From the NCBI RefSeq assembly GCF_021018895.1, contig NC_079375.1, positions 15,770,492 to 15,834,491 on the forward strand: a stretch of 64,000 bases of DNA. The letters are read 5' to 3'. Position numbers and translations under genes: made by a program. The notes beneath the pieces are model-generated. The model was not told the DNA's origin. It did not search any database and worked only from the letters and a program-made list of their open reading frames with translations. Every line of letters begins with the position of its first letter. Positions within the stretch are counted from its first letter, which is position 1. This document shows positions 24,639 to 36,930 of the stretch, one piece after another. This stretch comes from Seriola aureovittata (lineage: Eukaryota; Chordata; Actinopteri; Carangiformes; Carangidae).

Positions 24639-27283
24639 CAGGAAAATATAATCCACCAAACTTGTTTTCCTTGCAGCACATGACATGGAACGTAACATCA
24701 TGAAATATATGAATACAAGTATCCGTGCATATTAATACCCAGCTAACAATTAATCGCATGAGAGTTGGTCATAAGAGGTCATCTGAGGCTTTTTTCTATT
24801 TCATCATTGCTTCCCGTGTGTTTATGAGTTTTCACAGCAAGTGACAGATGAAGAGAGTAGTTAATTTATCCAGTTAGACATATGACAAATAGAGGAGGTG
24901 AAATATTCATATGAGAACAGCATGCAGGCAAATGAACAGAGTAATTGGATGAAGTTGGTGCAGGGATGAGGAGACGCCACTGCCAGATGGGTACAGTCTG
25001 CTATTGTGTATGAGAGGGGCTTGATTCAGCGCCATCATCTCATTTAATGAATCTACACAAATGAGATGTGTGCTGTCTTTTCCTCTTCAATAACCTACTG
25101 TACATGAACAAATATTTAAAAAACTGCATCCAGTGGCCATTATTCAGGTTTAAGTGGTGTCTCAATTAGATTTCATATGCTCCACTCCACTCCATCCTGC
25201 TGTAATTTCCAAGTAAGTAGTTTGTGGTGTTTTTACATTGGATTTCATTACATTGTAAGGTGCACCTAGAATTTTGTCCATGCTTGGACAAGGTTGGAAT
25301 GTGCTCTGATTATTGAGCAGAGAAAGTGCCAGGATGCCCACAGAGACGTACAAAAGCACAACGCAGCACACCACAGGGGGCATTTCTCATTGACCACACC
25401 GCCTGTTTACAAGAACAACCCCAAGAATCCAAGGATTGGACCGTGCTGGCCATTGCTTGTTTTCACTTCATTCTAACTCACTCCTTCCCTTTGAAAACAC
25501 TGTATTTGTTCTATTTCCTGCACTTCATCTTTTCCATTTTGAATGTGCAATCCCTCTGTGCTACATTTTCCCAACTCACTTCTCTGTCATCCCGCCCCCT
25601 CCCGTCATCCATCATCACATTCTCTCCCTCCTTATCTTGCCTCATAAGCTCGCCGCCCTCCTCCCAGTTTCCCTCGCTATTTCTCATTTTTCTCTACAAT
25701 ACTATCTGTCTACCCTTTGCACTTGCCATCAAAATTTCTCCTTTTTCCGTCATCATCTGTCTCTGGCAACTGGGGAGGGCTCCGTGTGTGGAGATATGCA
25801 GATCTACTGTTTGTGGAGGCTGTGTTTGCACAGGCCGACACTCGGTAAATGTGATCAAGGGATGATGTAGCATTGCAAAACGGCAAAGGGGAAGGCAAGA
25901 AGAGAAGGAAGGTGTCAAAACAAGTTTAAGTTTTTATGTATGACTGCATTTTAACAGGCAAGGATGAAGGAATGATCATATGTTCTCATGAGACTTAGAA
26001 GCGGAAGGAGAAAATATAGAGCAGCGGTGAGTGTGCATACAAGAGAGAAAATAGAAAGGAGATGGACTGAAGAAAAAGAGACAATGAACGAGAAACGAGA
26101 AAGGGAAGAGATGGACCTGATGAGTAATGTGCACACACTCGAGCACTCCGGTGAATGTGCTGAACTCAGGCTAATGGTTGACATAAAAATCCAGAGGAGA
26201 AGCAGAATCGATGTTATCTGTATGAGCCCAGGATGAGACTGGTTTTAGGGAGAGGACACAATGATCTTCCTCTAAAGGCTGATTACATCTGTTGAAACAG
26301 CACACTGATATTTACATAGAAACCCTGCTGAGGCCTGGCGGTGGGCCTTGTACACTGGCCAAACCTGCTGCTCCTTCAGTGCATCACTTATTTTTAGGGA
26401 GAAACTCAAGTGTGTGTGTGTCTGTATGTTTGTGTGTGTCGCCTATCAGATCTGGCACTATGCTGCTCTTTTTGTCATTAATGTCTTCATAAAACTCTAC
26501 TCACGAGTGTGATGAGAGCACTCTGTGCTTTTGCATTTCAGTGCTACAGTATGAAAATGATAAAAATTACAAAATCTTCCTTTGCACCATTTTCATCTGG
26601 TTACATAAGCTGACCTTCAAAAGACGGATCAGATTGCCTCTCTCTATATATATGTGTCTATAACTGTAGAACTCACATGTCGTTAACACACAGTACTTCT
26701 GTGAACGCAGGCAGAATGCTCTACTGTCAAATTCCCATACGGGTGGGATACCTGCACAAGTGATGCCTACAGTATCTGAAAGGATTACATCATGAAAGCT
26801 TCTGTGTGATAAAATCTGTTCTTGCGTTCCATCCCAAGCAAGATTTGAATCTGATTTGGAAACAAAAGTGCTCTTACATTTCCCAAATCTAAATGTGTAT
26901 TTTTTAAATTTTTTTTATTCAACAACAAGTTCCCAGCCCTTCAACATTTCCTGTAGCTTCTTCACAATAAAGGCATTGTAGTGGCTTGCAGAGAATGTTC
27001 AGCTGGCATGAACAGATGTTTGATACAGCTTTGGATTTCAAAACTACTCATCGCAAAGAAATTAGAAAACACTGAGGTCTCTAATTTGACAGCAGAAAAT
27101 TTGTGCAATCAGCAGTTAATCAGCCAGTGCTACATTCGGGTGCTGTCCTGATTTAGTTGTGTTACTTGTATTCTAACCTGAAGAATAATCCACAGTCTAC
27201 TGATGATAAGTGAAATAACATTTTTCACACATTCCCTGTTGCGCTTAGCATAGAAATACAAATAATTTATAACAAATTTCATG

Positions 27284-27303
27284 CTTAATTATCCTTAATT
27301 ATA
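27284..27303 (+). promoter_or_regulatory. Paired TTAATTAT sites, one helical turn apart
   Basis: CTTAATTATC is followed directly by CTTAATTATA (9 of 10 identical), placing two homeodomain-type TAATTA cores 10 bp apart. The flanks at 27230-27440 are AT-rich, microsatellite-free and carry more TAAT cores. The block lies about 3.7 kb upstream of the glypican start codon. A homeobox-bound enhancer is a guess only. Confidence 0.3.
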
Positions 27304-30080
27304 CATGAGGAAATGGAATTGGATAAATAAGCTTTTCTGTAATTACCGTAAAAGGAGCCAGTTTGAGGGAGAACATGAACATTACTTATAAGGTGATTCT
27401 GTACCCAGTGTTCCCATTGGGATTACCCTTCACTATATCCACCTTTAATAAGTAATGAAATGGCAGAATGACCAATTAAAGTCATAGAAGTGAGGCTGAA
27501 TCAACAGTGAAGTCTACTATTATTGTAGGCAGTTCTGTCAGCTTCAAAGGAACGTGGGGATGTGTCGTAGTGATCAGGCCAGAGCAGGAAGAGCAGTAGT
27601 TCTTACCCAGTTATCTTTGGATAGGTTTCATTCACTGTCACTGTACTTACTCAATATCTAACATACTTATTTTCTGCGTACCAACACTCAAAAGATGAGT
27701 TGTCAAGTCTACTAATCATTTCGAGGGAGAAGCATGTGTTATAATAACATTTTCTTCCATGTATCTAATTTGAATCAAGTGTGAGTGTTTTTGCTTGGAA
27801 GACGTAGTCTAACATCTGTAGTATTTCTGTACGGATGCAGTGTAGTTTTCACTAGAAAACCTCTTCACGCCCCTGAAACTGCTCACCACATAATTACTGC
27901 ACATGTTACACGAAAACTGACAGTTGCTCAGTTGCACACCCTCTCACCCCGTTCTCTCCCCTCTCTCTCCCCTCTCTCTTTGCTACCATTCTGCCTCCCC
28001 TCTTTTGCACTCCCCGGTCTCCTGAACTTCCCCCAGCATCCTGCTCCTCATTAGGAGGCCTTTCATGGTCAGAGCCAATAAAACTTCAATGGGAGGCAGC
28101 CTGAAGAAAACATGGCTGCTCTGTGGCTTTACTGAGCGTTAATTACATGATCTCCATACCAGACAGTGGAGGGCCAATCAGTTTCTCCAACAGCATTGCC
28201 GACCTATGGCCACATATGGGACACAGTCAGACACATAAACTCACATTACACACTCGCACCAACTGCCTCTCACACACAAACGAGAAATGGGCACAGACAC
28301 ACGTACACATAAAGGTCGTACATACACAAACCCATATATAATACGGACAGACATGTTATCACACACACACACTTTGAGGCCACCAGACTTATTAACCTCT
28401 GGCCACATGTGCTTTAACTCTGGCCGGTATTCCCCTTCAGCCATGAGAACAGTGGAGCAAGGGTATTACACATAATTAGAAAGTGGTTTCTGTCTGCTGT
28501 GTGGCACAATTACACAAGTCTCAACTTTAGCAGAGTAACTGCAGCGCTTTAGTGTCAGAGTCGACCACTTGATTTAGCAGAACGAAGGTGTAATTCATGC
28601 CTTCTCATTTCAGAGCTGCAATAATGGGAAGCAAGTGTAACTATTTGTCAGTTAGCGATATGCAAGATGCTGTCCTCTTTGTTTGGACTCATCCAGTCAT
28701 GAGGAACAGACTAATTATAGAGTAAGGTTTCCTAATGCATTCATAAACAATGTCTGCCTTCATAAATAGAATGATTTGGAGGCAGGAAATGACTTTACTT
28801 GCTATATGGCTCTCTACTTCACCCTGCCGTCTCTGGTTTTCTCTCGTCGCATCTCACTTTTGTTTGTCTGTCTGTTGTGTGACGGTTGGTTATTTCAGGC
28901 TGCACTGGAGTTTTTCCATGTGTCACTGCAATAATGTGCGGTGGCATCTTCTTTGGCAAAACGATCCTTAAAAAGCATCTCCCACAGTTGTGACACCATC
29001 AAACACTGTCTGATTCAGTTTCATACACTGAGATGACTAAGAAGACATTTAAGTGAGAGAACTGCATGTCCCTTTCATTGCAATCCAGGTCCACACCAGT
29101 CATTTAATATCAGCTGAATGTTTTGTGGGTTTCTCAGCACATAACATTCACAGCACTGCTTTTACCTTACCTTGAACTTTTGACTGTGCATGTTTGTATG
29201 AATGGTGTAAGACGGGAGGATGTGTGAACTTCACATTTATGAGGCCAATACCATACTCAAAGTGTAATAATGTAATGAGACTTTTAAACTCAATTTTATT
29301 GCTTCGTGAGAAGAGGGCCCTGGGTTCAAACCAACCTGAACTGAGTGAACTTTTTCCTCTCGCATACAAATGAATGAATTCACAAATAAACAAAAGCATT
29401 AGTTATGGACATATTGCTGCTACTGGCCATGCACTGGCCTGCTGGATCCGGACCTGGGAACCGGGAATCAGGGGATCCTATTAGAAGCAATGAATAAATG
29501 GAAAAATTCCAAGTATGTATAAAATGTAGCCTGCTTTATAAACAAAGCATTTCCTTTAGGGATGTAAGAGGAAACAGGCTTCATAGGAAAAGCTAAACTG
29601 TAGCATCATTGAAAAAACAAACAAGGGATGGGGGTCTTTTGTATTTATAGTGTTATTGTATGTAGGCTATAAGACAAGTGCAAACTTCTTTCATACTGAA
29701 GGCGAGGATAGCTCTTGTTTTGTATAGCTTCTTTTCTGTGTTCGATCAAGCCTGAAATTATTCAGGAGCATTTCATGCTTTTGTTGTACACGTACAGAAA
29801 CTCAGATAATGAATGCATTCAGCAGGTGACAGGTAAACCGGGAAAAGGCACAGGGCAGGTAGTGACTTGTTGGCTCCTTAATTGCACCTTGTGGAGTGAT
29901 ATGGCGCATGTGTACAGATGCTCTGTGCAGAGTGGAGGAGGGGTATACTCAGCGTTGGCCTACACTGGTGGGTGGGTTGGTCTACCTGGGGGTCGAGGGC
30001 ACGCCCACAGCTCACCTGTGACACCTGGCTGGTGGAGATCAAGCTGTCAGGACGCGCAGTGCACATTCCTTCACTTCCAA

Positions 30081-30081
<1 letters not shown>

Positions 30082-30121
<40 letters not shown>
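30082..30121. repeat. (CA)20 microsatellite upstream of the glypican promoter
   Basis: Pure CA run of 40 bp followed by a GA-rich stretch to about 30140, roughly 500 bp upstream of the candidate TATA box. Confidence 0.95.
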
Positions 30122-30124
<3 letters not shown>

Positions 30125-30284
30125 CGAGAGAGAGAGAGACTGCTACAGACTGAAAATGACAGATGTTTCCAAAACTAAACCCACGAATCAAACCAGACAG
30201 TAATGTCATTCTGAAACATGTCCACAAATAATATTTAGATGAGACAGAATGAAACGGAAATGGCAAGAGGAACGTGAAACCTCG

Positions 30285-30971
30285 TATGCCCCCCCTTCTC
30301 TCTCTCTCCCCCGCCTCCTCACTCCACAGAGTGGCAGCGTTGGCAAAGCATCGTTCAGAAAAGCCTGAGCTGGAAACGAGCTGCGGTAGCTGCCTGTGCG
30401 CACCACTTTACTCAGATCCCTCCGGGCCGTCATAGCCGGTAGGCGTGTGGCGACAGAACCAGGCTGCACAGCGTCAGCGCAACACAGCCGCTATTTTCTT
30501 ACATGACTTAAATAATTTCAGCTGTGAATGCATAACCTAAATCTTTCATCTCTTCATTCTCTCTCTTTAGGTGAACCAAAATCCCAACAGTGGATATAAA
30601 TCTGCACTTAAACCCGAGCACGGCGTGAGAAGATAGCCTATAGTTATTTGGGGAAAATAATACCTGAGGGTCTTGTCCTGTCCACATCGGCCCTGCGTTA
30701 TAGGACTGGGGAGAGACGAAACCTCTGCGCTGTGAAGAGTTGCTCTTGTGCCTTGCAGCAGTGCGCGGAGAGCAGCCCCACACTCAGCAGACGCACTGAA
30801 AGGGCAGAAGGAGGAGAGGAAGGTGGAGGATATTTTACGCACAGCAGCACTCAGTAGCCCTGTTTGACACGCGGCTACTAACTGGGAGTCTCCTGCTCCG
30901 TTTAGGACTCAACACAGTCGCTTCGGCTCTTGGTCGGATTTGCACTTGACCACATACACCGGTCGGCTGGG
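30285..30971 (+). promoter_or_regulatory. Promoter and 5'UTR region of the glypican gene
   Basis: This 690-bp stretch has a marked rise in CpG over its flanks, for example around 30330-30490 and 30610-30970. It begins with a pyrimidine tract containing a GC-box-like CCCCCGCCTCC at 30308. A TATAAA lies at 30595. From there to the start codon I find no upstream ATG. A TTTAG acceptor-like site at 30570 leaves open an alternative 5'UTR exon upstream. Confidence 0.55.
30595..30600 (+). promoter_or_regulatory. Candidate TATA box
   Basis: GGATATAAATC fits a TATA box and would place the transcription start near 30625, giving a 5'UTR of about 345 nt. It may be coincidental in a CpG-type promoter. Confidence 0.35.
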
Positions 30972-31131
30972 ATGGATTCCTTCATCATAGCGGCTCTGGC
31001 ACTATGCTCTCTGACGGCACCAGCCTATGGGGACAAAGGCACCAGCAAAGCCCGGAGTTGTTCGGATATCAGGCAGTTTTATAGCGGGAAAGGATTCTCT
31101 ATTGAAAGTGTCCCTCAAGCTGAAATATCAG
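30972..31131 (+). CDS. gpc1: Glypican first coding exon, glypican-1-like
   Basis: Glypicans are GPI-anchored heparan-sulfate proteoglycans at the cell surface that tune Wnt, Hedgehog, FGF and BMP signalling. This exon encodes 53 residues plus one base. Residues 1-20 ([20 protein letters not shown]) form a signal peptide with likely cleavage after AYG. The mature start reads [19 protein letters not shown], then KGF and VPQAEISG. Cys30 is the first conserved glypican cysteine. VPQAEISG and the SK-x-RSC spacing match glypican-1 better than the GPC4 or GPC6 sequences I recall, though those are not excluded. The start ATG at 30972 has G at -3 and +4, and the longer frame to 30930 begins with TTG, not ATG. 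The exon ends in CAG then GTAAGC (phase 1), as expected where other glypicans continue with EHLRIC. Later exons are not found in the window. Whether this is the a or b fish paralogue cannot be told. Confidence 0.85.
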
Positions 31132-32146
31132 GTAAGCTCCTTAAATATACAGCCTGTCCAAAGTCTGCTGTTCATGTTGTGCGCACACCTTTCTCTGAAC
31201 TGAATCTGATCTTTACCCCTGAAGCCAGAAATACTTTCAGGACAGTCAGTCTGTCCAAACGCAATATATCTGTTATTTAAATTATGCAACAATGTGTTAA
31301 ATACTAAGTAAAGAAGCTCACAGTTGCTTTAAACTCATTGCCACCAGGAGCATAATCCCTCTGCAAGTCCCCCAAGGAATGTTAGTCTATTTTGGGGCCA
31401 AAGTCGCACCTGCAGTAACACCATTTATTGTATCTAAGTGCTGTTGTGCAGATCTGACCTATCCAATAGGAATGAATGATTATAGGTTTGCATGTAGTTG
31501 GTTCACAAACTCTGCTCTTTGTGCTCAGTGTGGTACACAGGATATTTAAAGCAATCCTTGTTAACCACAAGCTTAAAATGAAGTCTTTTTCTAGTTTATA
31601 TTTGTTGTGAGAGAGGCAGCAGATGAGACGTCTAACTCTGTAGCTTTTCAACCTGTAGTCACACTCATTTCATGTCACATGATAAAGCAGAGGAGCTCTA
31701 GCTCTTGGCTATCTCTCAGGATGAAACACTGCTTTGAAAAGATATCAGACAGTACAGACGTGTCACAGACAATCTGGCTGTTCATCCCTGATCAAAAATG
31801 TGAGAAAGCCTCTTCAAATGTTCTCACACTTGACATTTTTGGAAACACAGATGCAGGATCACCACCTCGCTTTATGTTTTCTTTTCTCAGTTTCCCTATG
31901 CCTCAAAATTAAGCTGCTACTCTTGAAGACACTCCCGAATCTTTTTCTCTTCTTTAAGCTCTCTTGTCTTTGCGCAGGGAATTCTTCCTTCTAAATTGCC
32001 AGCCAGTCACTTGACTGGGCTGGAACCACGCAAACACGATGTTGCTCACTGTGTCATTCATGGTCTGATGTCAGACAGTCACAAGCCCCTCTACAGTTCA
32101 GATGATTACACGTGTGCCTCTCCTGGAATTCGGTGCAACGCTTTCT

Positions 32147-32182
32147 CACACACACACACACACAGACACACAGACACACACA
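32147..32182. repeat. Imperfect (CA)n repeat
   Basis: CA units with three GA interruptions. Confidence 0.85.
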
Positions 32183-33305
32183 GAGTTAACTGCAATTTCA
32201 GGTTCTACAGTTACAGTATCGTACATGCATGGACAAGACAGGAGACTGTGAGCATGCATGCCTACACAACCACTTTCCTGTGTGCACATTCAAATGCAAT
32301 AGAACTCAGTTTTGAACTAGCACACTTTTTATTTCACTGTCCCAAAACTGTAAATGTAAAGAAGTATTTTCCAAACATAGAGAACTTACGGTACAGCAAT
32401 AATATCTGAAGTAATCTCCAACAGGAAATGAAATGTGGATGTGGGCAATACTCATCTGAATTTCGCTACAGTGATTCTCACTGAAACACAGCTACAGTCA
32501 GTCCTTATCTGATAACATACTTTTTCTAGACTCTGCGTCAGTCACCTTTTCTGTATCATCCAATTCTTTTTTTTTTTTTTCACAGAGTGCTACATAACCG
32601 TGTCAGCAGATAAACTCTTCTTCTCTGTGAAGACAGCAGTGTTTGTCCATTAGTACAGAATGGTGGCTGAGTGGTACTGAGACATACAAGGGTGACTTTC
32701 TGCAGTATTCACCTAAAGGTCACACATTCACGAATATCCTAAAGTAGAAACTGCTCTATTTTCTGATAGCATATAGGCTGTCACAGAGCACAGCATGGTT
32801 GCCGAGAGAGCATTGTGTCTTGATAGAAACACTTTATATATATATATTGTGCAGTTTCGCTTTTAAACACAGATTATCTGTGTTTTATCTTGAGCTACAT
32901 AAATAAAACATTAATAGTGCATTTATGAGGAACATGATATCCAATGCAGAGATATACAATAGATCTTTCCTAGTGATTACACTGATAGGATGGGAGAGAT
33001 TATAAGATTTGAGGGTGGGGCCGTAATGTGATGAAACTGTTAGCTCATGTCATCACGCCATACATCATAAGGTAGTGAGGGCCAAGTAGTAACTGGACAC
33101 TTCTAATTTAACTGATTGACCATACTGAATAAATCATTTGACAGAATTAACGCCAGCTCTGGTCCCTTAGAAATCCCCTTTTCTTCCATATGTCTGTAAT
33201 CCATAATGCTCTAAAGAGCAAATCTGTCTTGTCATGACACCACCTATTCCTCTTGTTTCAATCAATGATGTGGAGCTTAAATAAGTCTAGGGTCAACATA
33301 TTCAC

Positions 33306-33425
33306 AGTAAGAGAGAAAATAAGGGAGTGAGACTGAGGGTCAGGAAGAGATAGATGAAGAAATGACAGAAAAGAGAGATGAGAGTAAGGGGTAGAGATAG
33401 AGAGACGGAAAGAGAGGGGGGGAGA
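33306..33425. repeat. Purine-rich tract
   Basis: About 120 nt that are overwhelmingly A and G on the plus strand, made of GAGA, GGGA and GATA-like units with few pyrimidines. Its strand asymmetry allows triplex (H-DNA) structures. It is otherwise unremarkable intronic simple sequence. Confidence 0.7.
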
Positions 33426-35865
33426 TTTGGCTTTGTACATTGACAATATTTCTCCGGTGTCCCCGTCTCTTGGCTCTCAAGCATAAATAACTGCTGGTTC
33501 CCTCCAGTCTGGCATATTAAACACCTTGGTAAAATATGAAAGCTTTAATTTATTCCTCCAAATTATGCGCCACCTGAATGTTGTGGATGATCCCTGACAT
33601 TTGCAGAAGGATATTTCCTGCTGTGACACCAGGGCTTGATCAACCTAATGTATTGGCTGAGTCTGACTCAAGGTCACATGCTGAGTACATCACCCAGGTT
33701 GAGTCTGGGAGGACGATGAGAGACGACTGCATCCCAACTCTGAAAATGATGTCCAGTCGCTGCACTTTGAAATGCCACTGCACAATATATGAGGAAAAAC
33801 GTCCTTGGCACACAAAGTAGCCAACACCTTTGAGCTTAATCTTAGACTTCATTTTTAGATGCACAAAATTTGAATAATCAAACATGGAAGCATATGCAAA
33901 TTAAGTCTGAACATGGTCTGTAATAAATATACCCCAAAAAAAAGGTTAAACAAAAAAGTATTACTTTAGCTATTGCCATTTCATTTTTTTAATTAAATTC
34001 CAAGATTTGTTGGTTTAAAAATATAATTTTTACTTTTATACCTCTGTTTTTTACATTTGAATGATGTACTTTTCTAAATGTGTGAGGCAAAAAAAAGAAG
34101 TAAGAAATCTTCAACGAGCTGAACCCCCCATCCCATATCACAGTCTCTGTTTGATTATGCTCAGTCAGCGGTGAAAGAAGATTCCTGGATATTGCTTTCA
34201 CATCGATACGCCTCATATACCAACTTGGATAGTCCCCTATTCTTAAGTAATTTGCTCAGGGGAAAAAGCCACGCAGAAGAAAGCTATTGAGTTAAGGCTG
34301 AGCTGTTTGTTATCATTGTGTTGAAGCAGTGTTTACTGGACCATGGGAACAGTATCACTTGAGCAGAAATGAAGAGCAATGGTTCTCAAATAATCAAGCG
34401 AACTGATTGATGCTCTCAAAATGAATGCGATGATTGTAGTTTAACTCCATGTGTAATGTAATGTCAATGTTTTGTTTTTTTGGGGGGGTTTTTTTTGTCT
34501 GTGTTTACCAAAAATGGATGATTGATTTTTATGAGGCTCATCTGTCTCCTCCCTGCGCTGCCCCCTCCCTGTCCCACCCCATCATTACAGTCGTGATGAC
34601 TTATCTTTTTGTCTTTCAGGGGATGACATTCTTCATCTCTCTGTTTCTCTCTCTCTCATCGGCTCTTAAAGAGAGAGGCGCCAGACGCTCTTTGAAAGCA
34701 GCTGGCAGCCAATGAGTGTTAGATGCTGAATGTCATATAAGCCTATACAAAGAGACAAGCTGCATGAGACATCTGCAGGAAGGCTAGTAGCATATTGGTT
34801 CGGCATTGGCTTTCCCATGCTGTATTTGTGTTGTTGTTGATTGCTGGTTGCTACAGGCTGACTGTGAGCAGCTCAGTGCTCTGAAGTGTCATCTCTAACC
34901 AGTGTTTGGCTAATGATACAGTGGGATTGCTGCTCACCAGGCCTGCTAGGAACTGTTGTTGACTAAAGCCTGGCTTGTGGCTGGAAAAATGGGCTGATCA
35001 CTATGGTAGCCCACAGCGAAAAGTATGGGAATGTTTTGAACTCAGTCACTTGACTGAGAATTTAGATATATGTCCTGAAATGTGTAATAGCATTACTGCA
35101 GCTAAAACAGAGCACAAGTTTTCTCACACTGAGTAAAAAAATCTCCCTCTGTAACTTTCTCCTCTTTGACGGAGGGTAATGATAAGATAATGGCTGCTGG
35201 TGTGTTTGCTGCCCTCTACACCACCTTCCAGTCAGAGGTTAAATGGAGATGGGAGTTCACTGCCAGCAGAAAACATAACTGGCTAGCCAGGCTGCAAAGT
35301 CAACACCAATACAACAAAAATACTTGGGGTGTCACATTATGCATTGCGCTGAACAGTCTAAAACGATACTTGGAAATGATTTTTAATTTCAGCTTTCAGA
35401 ATCTGCAAGGTCTGCATACCAAATGGCCCATCTACCAGGGTGTTCATGGTCTACATTAAAATGCACACCATGTATAATGTTGCATGTGTTTAAGCCCTTA
35501 ATCTCTGTGGATATACTCATACAGTATCTGTATATCCACCACCAGTTGCTGTTAGCTCACGACCCGCTAGCTCCTCTGTCTGTCCCGCTGTGAAGCTGTT
35601 TGACCTGCGATGGTATCTCGCTCCTGTCCCCTCAGCGATGTTCTCTCATGCCAGTTAGGCATATAAAAAATACATATTCACAGTGTCACTGTCATCGCAT
35701 TGTATTGTTATCAGCAAGGAGACTTTATTTTTGTCCCAGTTTAGGAACACATGATGGACAACTGGCAAATAGTTTATCATAGCGTATATATATCCACTGC
35801 GAAGTAATGACAAAGCTATGTAGCAATAAATTAGATGTAGGTTTTGTTTTTGTGTAATCTTCTTT

Positions 35866-36256
35866 TTAAAGGAGTTATTTTTAAGTTTTTGCTATTGCTA
35901 CATGGCCTTACCGGCTGTTGACTCACCAGTCTAGAAGAAACATTGTGAATTCAGCATCAAACTTTAGTCCTTTACTCACCAAACGCTGTCTCCAGCGGTG
36001 GGAAGCAAGCCAATGTTAACACTTGTCTCTATCACGTCTTTTCTTGTAGTGAAGTTAGCGTGCTGACCAGCTAGCCCCGGCCCGTCTCGCCACTTTCCAA
36101 TCGGCCCTGAAGGTGTAGCGCTGCTCAGAGGGGAATATTATAGCCTTTTATGTTGTAAACGCAATTATAGCTTTAGCTCTTGTCAAGTTTCCACCGCCCG
36201 CTCCTGGCGAGAAACCACATTTGGCGGCAGAAAAAACATACAAATAGCTCCTTTAA
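35866..36256. mobile_element. MITE-like element with 25-bp terminal inverted repeats
   Basis: The left end TTAAAGGAGTTATTT (35866) and the reverse complement of the right end TTAAAGGAGCTATTT (ending 36256) match at 14 of 15 positions. The match extends to about 22 of 25 as both continue into a GTTTTT block. The 391-bp interior is CpG-rich compared with its surroundings and has no transposase frame, as for a non-autonomous DNA transposon. The outermost TTAA could be a piggyBac-type target site or simply part of the inverted repeat. A CGCTAGCTCC-containing flank at 35530-35640 may belong to a larger composite. Confidence 0.65.
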
Positions 36257-36659
36257 GTAGGCACAGAGAAAATAAAAAATGTCCATCTTCTCTTCCTAAT
36301 AAAGAGCACTGTAATAATTCATTCATTCAATGATCATCTCTTATACAATTTGTTTAGTTCCACCAAATGTTTTTAAGTTCTTGAGGACATTCTTCTCCTC
36401 ACAGTGCAGGGAATTAAAAATTATGAAAATAAAAACAGCAGCAATAAATAAAAACAACCCTTTTAGCTGCATGGATGAATTCATTAATATCCATCAAATC
36501 TCTAAAGCTACAGCAACATTTACGAATTGCACAGGCATGTCTGACTGAAAAAAGACAACACTTCAATAATGTTATGTGTTCTATGCCTGAGAAGGGCTCT
36601 GGAGAGATAAAGAGACAGACCAGACTTAACTGTAAATAGTAAATATTGTGTGTGTTGAG

Positions 36660-36930
36660 ATAACGTGCAGTGTTGTCATTGTGGCTGTTCTGGACAGTAG
36701 CCTTATCGCCATCCCATTAATATCCCCGCTGATGTGCTGTTCTTATTCCCCATATAGTGGATAACTAATTGATCGCACTGAATTACATATTGCCGCCTTG
36801 TGAATGGAACTCATTAACTGAGTTGGAGATAAGAGCGGCAAGGCTTATTTGAAGGTTAATATCAGCATAAAGCCGTGTGCATCTGTTGGTCTTTCTCTTC
36901 AGAAAGATTAAAGCAAAAGCAACAGTTGTT
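36660..36930. promoter_or_regulatory. Candidate conserved non-coding element
   Basis: Complex, microsatellite-free sequence that combines several TAAT cores (CCATTAATATCC, ACTAATTGATCG, GAATTACATATTGCC, CATTAACTG) with about six retained CpGs, unusual for this intron. It looks like a developmental enhancer in texture only; conservation has not been tested. Confidence 0.25.

Larger units (their letters stand above)
17246..30284. other. Intergenic region between gene A and the glypican
   Basis: Thirteen kb without a supported exon on either strand. It holds a decayed fish transposon (about 17735-18085), an unexplained CpG-containing block (22420-22860), a 12-bp tandem with nuclear-receptor half-sites (24615), paired homeodomain-like sites (27284), pyrimidine-rich tracts (25550-25720, 27940-28030) and a CA array near the promoter (30082). 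The longest open frames here are low-complexity or lack recognisable domains. Confidence 0.6.

Noticed and set aside
24250..24759. 169-codon minus-strand open frame
   Set aside because: No recognisable domain, no splice context, and it overlaps another open frame on the same strand.
25326..25865. 179-codon plus-strand open frame, among the longest in the window
   Set aside because: It runs through a pyrimidine-rich tract, which gives biased Ser/Leu/Phe/Pro translation; a second overlapping frame is also open. No domain, splice sites or codon bias of a gene.
29317..29340. GGGTTCAAACC resembling a tRNA/SINE B box
   Set aside because: No A box at the right distance and no SINE body downstream.
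30930..30971. N-terminal extension of the glypican exon
   Set aside because: The frame at 30930 begins with TTG. The first ATG is 30972, in a strong initiation context and followed directly by a signal peptide.
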